Shown here: in pieces, positions 38,001 to 50,289 of the stretch
Layout of the letters: every line of letters begins with the position of its first letter
Numbering within the stretch: position 1 is the first letter of the stretch
Source: Marsupella aquatica
Lineage: Eukaryota; Marchantiophyta
Length of the DNA: 64,000 nucleotides
NCBI GenBank assembly: GCA_973895155.1
Contig: OZ316896.1
Span: 21,266,001 to 21,330,000, forward strand
Direction of reading: 5' to 3'
The notes under the pieces: generated by a model
Told to the model about the DNA's origin: nothing
The model's database searches: none
The model's input: only the letters and a program-made list of their open reading frames with translations
Made by a program: the position numbers and the translations under genes

Positions 38001-41000
38001 GCAGTAACCTTACAGAAATAAATGCATGTACAATTCTTGGAAAGAAATCTTCCCACGGGAGAAATTAACTTACCACTACATCGCTTGCATTTGACATGTT
38101 GGCTGCAAATGCAACAACTCGGAGTTAGAAAAGTATGACTAAAGTACACTAATCACACCAGAAAAACGCAGATTTCAATTTCTTACAAGTTCAAAGTGCA
38201 GCCAAGGGAATACATGACAACGAAATAATAAAGCAAACAAATATAACAATCAGTGCAACTGGAGGAGATCACACCTTTTTGAGCAACTAAGGTTGCAGTG
38301 CCCACAAACCCAGCCTGATAGTTTCTTACTCTCGAGTGGCCCAGCAAGACGAGGATTACACAGCAGATTCCAGAATGAAAGCTTCTTCTGCTGGTTGGAA
38401 CCTTTGAGCTTGCCTTTTTTCAAAGGCTTGGGCAGCTCAAGTTGGTTTTCAACCCTCAGCCTCTCCACGTAAGCTTTCAATACGAAGAGAGGAACCTGGG
38501 TCTCCGTAACCCACACGTCATCTGCACTTTCTTTTGCAGAGGCTTGGAGCTTCTTGTGGTTGGGCTTTTCAGCAGAGGCCCCTACACCCTTTGGTGGAAC
38601 TTCTTGTTGCTGCTGTGCTGAAGCATCTACCTTTTCATCAGTATCCGTGGCGAATCCTAGTAAATACTTCACTATGCCACTTTCATCTTTCTTGGCTCGA
38701 ATTTCAGCTTTATGGAAAGCAGCGTCACTTTCCACTGGACCTTTCACATTGTGTGTGGTGGTTGCTTCCAGAGGAGAAATGATGTCGTTCCACTTGACGA
38801 ACGTGTCCAGGTACCGAACCTGCCAGAAAACGCATTGCAAGGAACTGAATTTAGAAATATCTCTATCTTAAACAGACAACATCCAATTCACCCTGAACAG
38901 CTGTCCACAAAGTATACCTCGAATCTATTTTGCTAAGCATTGATGACTGCACCAACAAATGCTTCTAGCAATGTCGATTAGCTGAAATTTCATGTGACAA
39001 CATAGGCTGATCACCAGAACCTTCGGGTGGAAGTGAGAAGTTCACTCCTCTTGTCATATGATTGGACCCAAAAATCAAAAATAGAGTTTATTAGGACAGA
39101 ATCAAGGGCAGGAAATTCACGAGACCTTCGAGTTCCAATAAACTCCCTAAATAAAGTTCACAAAAGATGGTAGTACTCTCGGCATCACTTAAATTTAGTG
39201 GAGTGAACCAACCTGAACAGCAACTTCGGCAATAGTGGAGATTTTTTCGAGTCTGGTCCGCCAGGCAAATCGCCGTGTTCTCCGAGGGAGATCCAAACTT
39301 TTACTATAAACTAACTCTGGAATCTCCTTGAAACCTCCTGCAGGGGTAAAATGAACTTAATTAGGTATCCTGCACATGTAAGAACCTACTCAAACAAATC
39401 CACCAGTCCTGCATGACTACGTGCAAGCGTAGATTCTCACTGTATCTCCACTTCAGTCGCTCATCAGTCTTCTCAAAAGTACTGATAAACATGTGCTTGT
39501 CACGTTCCATGACCGTCTTAATAAAGTTGCCCTCTAGAGCTGGCAAAGAATATTTTGGAGCATATTTAAACTGTCACAAAAGAACTCCTTAGCATATTCA
39601 ATTGAAGTAACACCAAAAGCGTGCAGACTACAAAGTTCAACCTTTTAATTGGACGTCTGAATACATTTCTGAGATAATCAGAATTGAAAAAGAGTACCTT
39701 GGCGTCCAGCTCGACGCAATGAAGTCCTCGTCAGACTTTCCCAGTTGTAGACCTTACGAGACAGACGTCCTCCTCTCCACCACTTGACACCAAAGCAACC
39801 TCCATCATATGAATTAACAGGTGGGGGCTTAGCCACAACATTGGGACGCCCACGCTTTCTACTGGGTGCAGCCTTCTTCCCCGCGGGTACACTAGCAGTA
39901 TTGATAATGGCTGCACTGCTTGCGATTGATTCGGGGTAATCTTCTTCGACCTTATCCCAGTCTGAGGATAGAACAGACTTCCGCATGCTTGATTCCATCT
40001 GTTGCAACGAAGTGAACAACCAAAGCTGTCACTTAAATAATGCTTGTCAACTCCCATTACTTTATAACAAGCCGGTATTATCATTGAACATCGACCGAAT
40101 TCTCTACGAGACTACAGCAAAGACCCTTGCTCGTGAAGCTACTATCAAACTCGATTTTAAAAACACGATGATCTACATGATTAGCGGCAGGTAGATCAGC
40201 AATCTTACCTCAAGAAGCGCAAGTTTCATGTCCTTCAGAGACTTAGCTTGCTCAACTTTCTTGCGCCATTTCTTTCTGTGACCAGAATACTCCCACGGGC
40301 CCACTAGCAGGCCGTGCAAATTCTCCTCCATATACAACATATATGCAGCTACTGCAGGAAAATGTCCAGTTCCGCCTTTAAGAGAACGAATTCCCCCAAC
40401 GACAAGGGCTGCTCCTCCAGCCAACTGTCCTGCCACCTGGGTAAGTAGGCAGCCCCGGCGAATTGGTAACCTGCAGTTAAGGCACCAACCACATTTTTCT
40501 TTCGGGATATCCTTGCCTCTTTTCTTGAAGCTTGGCCAGAAAAAGGGAGACGAAGCCTGGGTAAAAGCTTTCACATGGTCCGCAACACTACTTGGCTTAG
40601 ACTTCTTCATCGATCCACTTCTGTCGTCAACTAAGTCATCCACACCCCCAGCCATCACTGCCAAGTTAAAAGCTGCTGTAGCCACCAAATCACAATTAGC
40701 ATACTTGTTCTTGTAAGAACAAGCATTAATCTGTGTGATTGTCGAAAGATAGTCCACCTCTCTTTCGGAACTTCCACCTTTAAGGTGACCTGCCGTGGCG
40801 CGTTTCCGCAGGGCAGCACGCTCATCTCTCTGCTCCGGGAGCTCCTCCTTTGGAGAAGGCTTCCCACGAGAAACAGTTGTCAATGTCAAATCACCATTTA
40901 GTTCGTGCTGTGCCGTCCCTAGACTTATCATCTTAACGTCCCCCGAGTCTCCCGCACTAGTGTCATTTCTCTCTGATTCAACTGCTATAACTCCTGTACT

Positions 41001-44000
41001 TAAAGAGTCAGACACTTTGATGGCATTCTCAATATTGCTCTCCACGTTCGTCTGTTCATTTCTTTTACTAATACTCGACCGCAACGCTACTTGCTTTGAG
41101 GAATCGTCAGAAGTATGATGCCTCCAAATATTCTCGAGTTCCGCGCTCATAGAATTGTTCGTGAAACCACATTGTAGCTCATTATGGCCCGGTTTCCCAG
41201 GCTCATCATTGCACAAACGAGGTTTGTTCTCGTCTTCTCTGGTACAAGGGACAACTACATCAGAGGTGGGTTGCAGCCCATTCGTGTAATTCAAGGAGTT
41301 GATTGCAGTTAGGTTCTCTTCTACATAAAGCTCTCCTTTCGAATGCGAGAGAACAGGGCTGATGACAGGCTGACAATTGGCGACTGTAGAAGACGTGAGA
41401 GCCAATGGAAAGTCCGCCAGCTTCTTTGTCTGCTCTGAAGCAAGGGAACCATCAGGAAGGAAAGGTTTTCCGACATCCTCTAGAACGTTCCCTCCTAGCA
41501 AAATGCTGCTGTTGCATTGCCCATCGATTTCCGAGGATAAGACTACCGAAGGAGGTGCCTCCAGTACAGAGGGGGATTTCGGAGAAACCTCATTTGTCAT
41601 TCTAATCCCCGTGTCCACTTGGTAGAACTGTTTCACAGCATTCTGAACATTGCAGTAACTTGAACCTGCTACCTCCAGCAGCTGTACTACTGTGTGAAGG
41701 TCACGACGACTGTAATACCGATGCATAACCTGCCCCCCGGGACCTGACTCTGATCTGCAGATCAGCCTTAGAAGTTAGTTATGGACAACACCAGCAAACA
41801 CACAAACGCTTGAATATCATCAATCGCTCATAACTACCGTACATTTTGTTCGTAAATTTTTACCTTAATATCCTCTACAGCTGGAGTTTCTAATTGTTAC
41901 CGGGCACCACATAACAGATAGGGTATCAACTTTACTCAAGCGAAATTTTCGTGTGCAGGAGCGGAGCACAACATAACGTCTCCAAAAGTTTAAACGAAAC
42001 TCATGGACTCAAAGCATTTTGGAAGAATTGACTGAAACAACTAACTCTTTCAGAACTAAAGAACCCAGTGGTTCAAGAAAGCAGTCTACAGAATTGGATC
42101 CCTGTGTTTTTCAAAACTCATTGCGTAATGCCAGAACACAACGCACCAACAAAGTCTGAATATGCTACATTGGCTCGAAATTCACTCCACATAGAAACGA
42201 AACTGAGTAGTGACTGAACTAATAATTATTTTCTATCAATGCTAGTCTGAAAGGAGGGAGAGAGGGACACCTACATCAAGAGGTAGCCGCATATGTTATA
42301 GAAGAATTGGCTATCTGGACCAATAGCCAGAAGCTCCCCTCCTCGAATTCTTTTAGATATGCGTGCACCCCTTGGGTCATGTTTGTTAGCACAGCATTCC
42401 GGGCAAAACCAGTCTCCTGGAGGGAGACCTTGTTTTGTGACTCCAACACAACGAGAATGGTACGCTGCAGGGCATCCGTCACAGCAGATCAAGTTGCCAT
42501 CCATTGCACACAGAACACATTCGTCTAGATTTCCATCTTCATCAAGGTGCCTTCCAACTCTGACAGCATTGGCCCCTGAGGGTGAGAGCGCTTCAGGGAC
42601 CAACGTCTCGTTCTCGGGAGTGCTCTCATTCGCCTGTTTCCTCTGCGCGAATCCTTTCGTTTCCATTGTCTCGGGATCGTTTTCGAGAAGGATCCGCCTG
42701 GCGAGCTCGGCCCTGGTCTCGTCCGTGTCAAGGACTTTGTCACTGAGAAAACTCAAGATGGCCAACTTTGTCCTCACCGGCAGTTTGTAGTAGTCGACAG
42801 AAGTGGAAAGACCACTTTTGACATAAGACTGTCGGTCACCATTAAAATTGAACCCTTGTGTGAGAATGTATCCCACCAAGAAAGAGGGCCACGTAATGTA
42901 ATCCAGAAAACTCCAATCTGATAACCTGAAACCATAGAATTCGAGGGACGGGTTACGACCAAGCACTGCGAGCATGCATCCGCCCTCAAGCAAGATTCAC
43001 TCAACCGTACATTTAAGTAGACGAGGAGGACAAGACCCCGTGGAATCAAAATAGGGGACACTATTATTTCTGGTCGCTCGTTAACCTTGCTAAACTTCTA
43101 CTTGCACAAGTGGCATAAGCAGAACACGTGCCAATGGTGCAAATTGGGTCGAGGGTAAAGACACAATGCAGCAAAGATTCCACGAGACGAGCATTCACCC
43201 AGAGGCCCATTCGATGGACGAAATGTGAGAATAAAATGGAGTAGCGAACCTGAGGGTGAAAGTGGCAGATTTGGAGCCATTCCTGGAGAGCCTCTCGAGT
43301 TGGCGACGCAACGTTTGCAACAAACTCAAATGGATACTGTCCGTCAGAGCACAAACATCGGTCGTGACAAGGGAATAAGCAAATTCCTCGAGTGAAAAGG
43401 GACTGAGGAAGATCAGGTTGCTGAAAGATCTCAGCAAGCTGTACACCTGGAAGAGCTCCAACACACAATCATCCAACTCTCCGAGGGTTCTGGAGGAAGG
43501 AGGAAGAGCAAGCACAAATGCACTGAACTGAGTCTTCTCCTCCTGTTCGTGTCCTTCGCCACCTTTGTGACCTTTCCCAAGATCTAAATCGCTGTCCACA
43601 TCCGAAAGAGGTGAGTATGCTTCAGTCCCAACAGAAGGCAGTGGTACGTCGGCAATGGTCCTTGCCATTTCATCCGCCATCTTTTCCGTGTCACCCTCAT
43701 TATTCCTGGCGCTCACCTCCTCTTCAACGGAAGGCATCTGCGGTTGCTGGACGCATGAATTGAACGTGGGAGAGACTCTGGTTCGTTTACGGCGACAGGA
43801 CGAAGTTTTCAGCCCTGGAACACGAATCCCGTTCCCATATGCTTCGGCCCTCCTCTTACTTTCATCCTCTCCTGGTGGATCAAATTCGAATTCCGGTCTT
43901 TTAACACTTGTCTCGAAAGCATTCTCAAGGCTGACAGGAACGAGTGGCTCAAGGAGGAGCTCCTCTTCTTGCAAGTTACTAGCCTTCCCTCCCTCATTGC

Positions 44001-44448
44001 TGCCCCTCAACTGTCTGTAGATTTCCTTGGTTTGTGCATTCAGGACCTTCACTTCTTCCAAGCGTAAAGGAGGATTCTTGCCAGGTGAGCTATCATGCTG
44101 GCCATCCACAAGAGCTCCGGCTGAAATTGCATCTTTCTCGGCTAAATCTCTTCTCCGCTTCCGACCACGTCTTCCGCTAGTTATTGGTTGGTCCTCGGAG
44201 GACAATAGCAGCAGTGGCTGTGACGGCGGCTCCTGGCAATCGTCATCGACGAGGACTTCCTTCAACTCTTTCAAATCGAGTTCCTCCCTATCCCCATCAT
44301 CGTACTTGACCTTGTAAAACTTCCGAAGCCGGTTGAACGAGATCACCTTTCCGTGGAAATATCCAAACCCTAAGAAAAACTTTTTCACCGTCCTGCCGAC
44401 AAAAATCCCATTCTCCTCGTCTTCCTTCACCATCTTCTCCTCATACAT
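35056..44448 (-). CDS. PTM: DDT-domain, multi-PHD-finger chromatin protein of the PTM type
   Basis: Nine exons keep phase throughout: 44448-43250, 42925-42275, 41754-40209, 39998-39698, 39337-39213, 38819-38275, 38102-38074, 37743-36484 and 36026-35056. They encode 2208 residues; Arabidopsis PTM has about 1576. In order: a Tudor-like barrel (about 14-62, GRTVKKFFLGFGYFHGKV), a DDT domain (from about 312 into exon 2, SDWSFLDYITWPSF), a C4HC3 PHD finger (about 534-580, CVLCAMDGNLICCDGC), the family block YMLYMEENLHGLLVGPW, an AT-hook (KRGRP, about 1180), VKWWRGGRLSRK, VRYLDTFVKW, a second PHD split over exons 6-8, a triple SGRI repeat (about 1644-1717), a third PHD split over exons 8-9, and an acidic SFTELLASDDD tail. 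The family reads histone H3 methylation; Arabidopsis PTM was proposed to carry plastid-to-nucleus signals, a role later disputed. No transmembrane segment is visible at the C-terminus. Start: the only ATG after an upstream in-frame stop. Confidence 0.93.
35180..35400 (-). repeat. internal 34-35-residue duplication near the PTM-like C-terminus
   Basis: On the plus strand GGmCTTGAGTGGG...ACGAGAGAGyCTGAGCC occurs at about 35251 and 35356, 105 bp apart. In the protein this is a pair of similar blocks beginning SLVPLKPL and SLVNPLKS and ending in NANGT and SVNGT. The period is a multiple of three. It lies after the last PHD finger, in the unstructured acidic tail. Confidence 0.7.
36999..37230 (-). 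repeat. three 81-bp tandem repeats inside the PTM-like gene (27-residue SGRI repeats)
   Basis: The motif CGCCTTTC recurs at 37020, 37101 and 37182, exactly 81 bp apart. The surrounding 81-bp units are similar along their whole length. Translated on the minus strand they give three 27-residue repeats with the core ERRRSGRI followed by SxSSSPxQAER. The period keeps the reading frame, so the protein tolerates unit gain or loss. The basic SGRI core follows a GRKRK stretch and suggests weak DNA or nucleosome contact, which is inference. Confidence 0.85.
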
Positions 44449-45974
44449 TCCTCTGCAGTACGCCTGGGGGATGGCAACGACTGGTAACGGTATCTACAAT
44501 TTAGATGGGACGACAACAAATTAACGTCCGGGACGCGGGAGAGACGTCAATATACTGTTACGATGCAACACGGAAAAGCGACCGCATTGCATTCCATCTG
44601 CACGGCCACTGGGGAAAATGAGAGAGGACGCATCAGACGAGTCCACTCCACTCCCTCCCTGACCGGCAAGGGAATTAGCCATTGTGCTGGAGTCGGCCAA
44701 TGCGCAAGATATTGAAAGGTTCCCGACAAATTCGCCTAATAATTGTACTGAGAGAAAAATAAAGCTTCGGGGATGCGCCACCTAGAATCGATCCTCTTCT
44801 CTTCTCAGAAATAATTGATTATGGCAAGACCGTGTCCACCGAGGACAACATGGGTCGATCAACCCACTCATCGACTTCCTGCCAGCGTAGTCAACTGAAA
44901 AAGTAAGGCTCGGACCTCCACAAGCCGTCCAACAGTGAACCAATGAGTCACCGAGACAGTCTCCAGGATCGTCATCATACTCAACTACGATGGAAAGTGG
45001 CAACGGCAACGATGACACACTCAGGCCGCACCCGAGCACTTTGCTGACAATTCCCGCTCAGAAGGTTTATGCCACCCAAAATTCAGAAATCGTCTTCCGT
45101 CCATCCCTATCAGGGTTTCAGAATTCACATACGTACAGCTCCTTCTCTTCCGACCTAATCTGTCAAAGATGACTCCACTCTGTAACGTAATTCTCGTCCC
45201 TACCCTTAACGATAACCAATTCCACACAATTGAACCACCGCTGCTAGCTACAGTAGGTGGACATGACGTTTAGAGCCTGATGAGGAGGGAGAGACGGCTT
45301 TGAGCAGGAAAAGAGCGAGATCCGGAAGAAACCACTACAACTCCGGATTTGCAGAGGCCGGACATCAACCACGAAGCGCTTCAAACAAGCTCCCTCCCGG
45401 CCTCGCCTACCTGCTCCTCCGATTCAACGACTAAATAAATACTCCCTTCACTTGATACTTGATGGATCGAGCGATCGATACCTCAATTTTAAACGACAGA
45501 ATGATCATTACTCTGTAGAACCATGTCGATCGGTACTGCTACTACTAACCCACAAAAACGGATTGCGCGCTCTCTCGGAAGGCATCATTCGGTACGACGA
45601 AGAAAAGAGGAAGGCAAAGAGGAGGGCGACTGGAAAAAAATTGTGCCTGTGCCTCCGTCGCTCCGTGCCCATTCCGGGCGATCATTCGAGGATTGCAGGT
45701 GATTCGACTATGATTCCAGCCAAGGCACCGAAGGCCGGACGGACAGACAGACTCGCATGGAGAGAAATCATTCCCACTCCGTCTCGTCTCTCTCTGCCTC
45801 TCTACCTCTCTACCTCTGTACCTCCCCCCTCCCTAGACTCTACGGACGCCTCCGTCGCTACCCGTCTCCGCCTGTCCCTCCCTCCTTCCCAGGCTCGGCT
45901 TTGCTAGGCTCGGCTCGGGGTAGGCTCGGAATCGGCTCGGAGTAGGCTCGGGGTCGGCTCCATCACCCCGTCCC

Positions 45975-47335
45975 CTCGGCCCTCATGATGTGCAAGCCGT
46001 CCTCGAGCTGTGCAGTTACGACTGTACACTAGTGCCATTAAGTCGACACTGCACTTGGGCCTTACTGCAGTTACACATGGTTCCACAAAATAGATTTTTC
46101 CCTTCGGCCTTACCGCAGTTACAAATGGTTCCACACAAAAATAGAGGTATTTTTTTTATTGTTTTGAGTATATTTTTGGTTTATATTAGTAAACTTGGAT
46201 TCACAGGGCTCTGTTCTGCGAAGGGTGGCGCTTTATTAAGTCGACGGTTCACTTAGGCATTAGCATAGCTACACATGGTTCCACACAAACGTATATATGA
46301 GCATGAAATATATGATTACTCTTTCAATGAAGGTAGATAGAGGTGGTAAAAAGGTAAAAAGGTAGAGTTGTGGGAACTTTGAAAATTCACTGCTCCTTCT
46401 AGTTCATCTTTGCCTCTATTCCTATTTCTTGTGTGCACTCTTACTTCATGTTACGCTCTTGAATGTCTATAGGCTGCACTTTAGATAGTAGGCCTAGGAA
46501 GTAACTTTTGTTTGGCATTAATTACTTATATATACCAGCCTGGTTATCTGTTCCTCCTTTCATTTCAGGTAGTGAAACACATGTAGCGTATTTTGAATGT
46601 GGGGTTCTTTGTACACTTTATCTAGAAATTGCTCATGCAAAGAATTTTTATACTGTTTCCTTGCATGCTACAATGACCTCCTTCTTCACCAATTTACATT
46701 TTAGTATCAAACTTTACAAAACTTTCGAAATGCTGTTTTCATAAGTTTCCCTTTTACATTTTCATGCACTTGAAGTCCCCTGGTGCTTACTTTGATTACA
46801 GAATCTCCAGCTGTGGCTACAGAAGGTCTGTGAGCTCCATCTTTTCCTTTAGCAGCCTTTTTTCCCAGGCGGAGCTCTCTTCCGTCATTTCGTATCCCCA
46901 ATAAATGGAGGCAAATGGAAATAGGTGGCTGCTACATTTGGCAGCATTGGTGGTCACCCTAGACAACCACAACAGGTCACTCGTGATGAGAAACTCACAC
47001 CACTAAGAATGCTCCCATGTCTGAGCTTCGCAACTGAGGATATATGGAAGCTTGCCTGGTGGTTATTCATGTCAAAGATGTGGGCTAACTATTTTTTTTC
47101 TTGAAAGGAGCACTCTATGGGCCAACTATTTGAGGGGCCTCTAAACTTGTCTATTATTATTTAACATGGCTACCGTAATAGAGGCCCACAGCGCCTGGAG
47201 TTGCTCTTACACCCCATACTACTCTTATACCCCATACTGGAGCAGGAACGGTACGCCTGCCTCCCCTCCCCTCCCCTCCCCCTAGCCCGCCATGATGCGC
47301 ATAGTCGTCCTCGACCCTAGTAAGTTACCTCGAAC
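45975..47335. repeat. dispersed repeat family (ATTAAGTCGAC...GCAGTTACACATGGTTCCACA)
   Basis: ATTAAGTCGACnnnnCACTTrGGC...CTACACATGGTTCCACA occurs at about 46037-46090 and again at about 46235-46285. An extra partial copy (GGCCTTACCGCAGTTACAAATGGTTCCACA) sits 48 bp after the first. The block CATGATGyGCAwrsCGTCCTCGA...AGTTAC at about 45984 is matched at about 47291. The copies share order and orientation. They look like parts of one repeat family rather than simple tandem duplication. Confidence 0.5.
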
Positions 47336-48210
47336 TTCATGAAGTTATCGTGGATGACATAACATCGACGGTCTGAATCCCCCCATTTGAAAGCGGAGCA
47401 CTTCGCTTGCCGTCGATCTGACCAAACGCAGTTGAGCAAAAATAATGGGAAATTTCAGTTCGTTGGCATGCAACGAATGATTGATTGACCGATGGATGGA
47501 ATGTCGAGGGATTATTAAGGCGGGTGATTTGCGTTGAGTTTCCGTTGAGTGGACTTGAGATTTACCCGCCTAAACTGTTTCGCGGAATTTTTAATTTTTG
47601 GTTTTGGACCGAATCAATGTCCCGCCATCTTTCATGCGCCGCACCGCACTGACCGGAGGTCGGACGGGTACTGTACTTGTTATATCCACTTCTGCATCGA
47701 GAAGATAATTATTGAGATCGACGGTCTTGGTGGAGATTCCAGCTTCAAAGGGAATCAATGGAGGATATTGACCGTTGATTGAAGACGCATTGATGGTCTT
47801 TTAGCGATACCTGCACGAAATAACAGCGGCAGCAAAAGTGATGGATGGATGGGAGGTATGCAGGACCACAAATGAATGCATGCATGTCATGTACGTCGAA
47901 GATGGGTGTACTCATCCTCCATGTTGTGTGCGCCCCTTTTCACATTACCCAACACTTCTCAGAAAAAGTTCGCGGTTTTTTATGGGTGAATCTAAAGTTC
48001 TAAACAATATTATCTCACAAAACTTTATGTAAACATTATTGAATTTCTCATTTACTTATGAACTGTCATTATGACCGGAAATCTCTCTAAACATGTGAAG
48101 TACGATGTTTTTCACTAGCCATGAAATGGAATCATAGGTGCGAAGTTTATTTCCCTTCCCATGCCCAACACCCTCCTTGAAAGAATGAAAAGGTACTCCT
48201 TGAAAGCCAC

Positions 48211-48690
48211 TTTTCAGGCGGACTTGTGGACTCCCGTACTGTCAAGTGGCCTTAGCTGTCTCATTTATGCTCGGTGACGTTTTTCTGCAACATCAATTAC
48301 CATCTGATCCTAAAGTTATACATTGAATATTGAGTTATGAACAATGATCACATTAAGCCTTAAGCTAGTTTTCAGGAGGACTTGCGGACACCCAATACTG
48401 TCAAATGGCGTAGCTGTTCCACTTATGCTTGATAACACTTTTTTGCAATATCAATTACCATCTAATCCTAAAGTTATACATTGAATATTGAGTTATGAAC
48501 ATGATCACATTAAGCCTTAAGCTAGTTTTCAGGAGTACTTGCGGACACCCCATGCTGTCAAATGGCTTAGCTGTTTCACTTCTGCTTGATAACACTTTTT
48601 GCGACATCAATTGCTATCTAATCCTAAAATTATACGTTAATTAAATATTGAGTTATGAACAATGATCACCTTCAGCCTGAAATGAAGAAC
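48211..48690. repeat. satellite-like tandem repeat, three units of about 157 bp
   Basis: TTTTCAGGmGkACTTGyGGACwCCC starts units at 48211, 48369 and 48526, a spacing of 158 and 157 bp. Each unit continues with ACTGTCAArTGGC, TTATGCTyGrTrACrTTTTT, ATCAATTACCATCTrATCCTAAAGTTATACATTGAATATTGAGTTATGAACAATGATCAC and ends in TTAAGCCTTAAGC. Units 2 and 3 are closest to each other. The third ends near 48690. Unit length is close to a nucleosome repeat, as with many plant satellites. Confidence 0.85.
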
Positions 48691-49889
48691 GTTAATTTTT
48701 CACATCATACACACACTGACTGATGAAACTCTGGTTAAGATTGTGAAGCAGTTGTCTCATTGTGCTCCAACAGAATTGCCAAGAATTAGAGTGAAGCACA
48801 TGCCTTACTTTACCCCATCGTGGCAGTTTCAGCCCCTCTTTGCATCTTGAGTAGTTAAACTTAGAGACTAAGCTCAAGTCACTTGGGATCCGCCCTAAAC
48901 AACAGTCTACTTGCCCCAATTTTGCCACATCAAGTACACCTCACCTACACAAAATATTATGTGCTGAATGTTGTGTCCTTGGGATGAAACATATTTTTAT
49001 TAAAAGTATTTGCAAATAAATATGATGAAAAGACGGGGGCTAGAGCAAAGATAGGGGGATAGGGGATGGGTGATTGGGGAGGGGAAATACCCTCAGATTT
49101 GGGTTTTGGGGGGGGGGGGGGATCAAGAATCTGGTAAACATATCTGTAAATGTTAGACTTATCCCTAAAGTTGTCACTTTGGCTGTGTTGGTGATTATTT
49201 TTGGAAAACTTTGAAATGTACTCTACATCTATTTGGTTGCCAAACAACTTTCCACACGAGTCTTTCTAGTTTCTTTTGTGCCCCTTTCTTTTGTTTAGTG
49301 TCACTTTTTGTCAGAAAAAGAGCCACTGGGCATGCCTGGTGGGTTGTTTGTTCCTTTTTCTGTTGTGGGGGACTCCTTGGCTTGTTCTTAAAAATCCTTT
49401 TGAAAAAATTGTACAAGAACAGTCAGGGCCTTTCTGATGTTTCTTTTACCCATATAATGAAACATTTGTAGCTCTACTACCCACACAAGCACGAAAAGTT
49501 TTCTGAATCATGGAAGTTGACCAGAGATAAGGAACTCACACTCACCATATAGTAAAACCACACCAGCCCCATTCCCTCATTCACTCCTCCTGTCCTCACT
49601 ACTCCTCAACAGTGTCTCACCATAAAACGTGAAGCATTTGCCAACAACTTTTGGAGAATCGACTTTGGTCAATAAAATCACTTGAGGCCTCTTTTAATTC
49701 TGGAAAAAATTCCTGCTTCGTTTTACTGTTCATGCCTCTTAAAAAAATTCTGAAAAAATTATTCGAGTATGAGTGGTCCATGGTTAATGTGATGTATGAG
49801 TCGAGCTGTTTAATATGAATAAAATAAATAAATGAACAAAATACAAGCACTATCAAGGAAGGTGACTCACAGACGAGACATGCAGCCGG

Positions 49890-50160
49890 ACGAGCGAGGT
49901 CAATACAGGTATGGCAGGGTATGGGGGAATAGACATTTGTTACTGATTTGTGACCCCAAACTTTTTAGAAGTTTGGTTCTTAGCTTTTTAGTGGACCTTT
50001 TTGTTGTTGTTGTTGCAGACTTTTAGGTTTGTTGGGCCTTCTCAGGTTTTGTTTTTCTCTTGCCCTTCCATTTATTGGGTAGTTTTGCCTCTGGGATCCT
50101 GTCTCCCCATTTGGCGTTCTTGTCTTTTTGGCACCGTGATATATACTTTGGTCACTGACC
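49890..50160 (+). mobile_element. probable 3' tail of a 5'-truncated related retroelement
   Basis: The stretch ATTGGGTAGTTTTGCCTCTGGGATCCTGTCTCCCCATTTGGCG...TTTTTGGCACCGTGATATATA (about 50077-50148) aligns by eye with the sequence directly after the stop codon of the retrotransposon at 54390-54470. There is moderate similarity further upstream (TTTGTTGGGCCTTCTCAGGTTTTGTTTTTCT). It has no coding frame, as expected for a short 5'-truncated non-LTR insertion. It ends about 130 bp before the GC-rich start of the long element. Confidence 0.4.
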
Positions 50161-50289
50161 TGGTATTGTTTTTGCATTGTTCCTTATGCTGGAGTAGTAT
50201 AAACATGTCTACAATTATAGTAGACCTTTGTGGAGACTTGGTTTGATACTTTTGGTGTCCTTTTCTAACGAGGTCAGTGGTTTTTCCAT

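Larger units (their letters stand above)
44449..49889. other. gene-poor interval upstream of the PTM-like gene
   Basis: The first few hundred bases should hold the PTM-like promoter and 5' UTR; the upstream reading frame is closed by a stop near 44494. 45.2-45.97 kb is pyrimidine- and GC-rich, ending in repeated TAGGCTCGG units. 45.97-46.29 kb holds a repeated block with copies near 47.28 kb. 48.21-48.69 kb is a three-unit satellite-like array. A 13-bp G run occurs at about 49.11 kb. No supported gene is seen; the 151-residue plus-strand frame at 45.45 kb is a product of biased composition. Confidence 0.6.

Noticed and set aside
45452-45907. 151-codon plus-strand frame in the PTM-like upstream region
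   Set aside because: Pyrimidine-rich low-complexity DNA; the C-terminal half is Ser/Pro/Leu runs from CTCTCT repeats.
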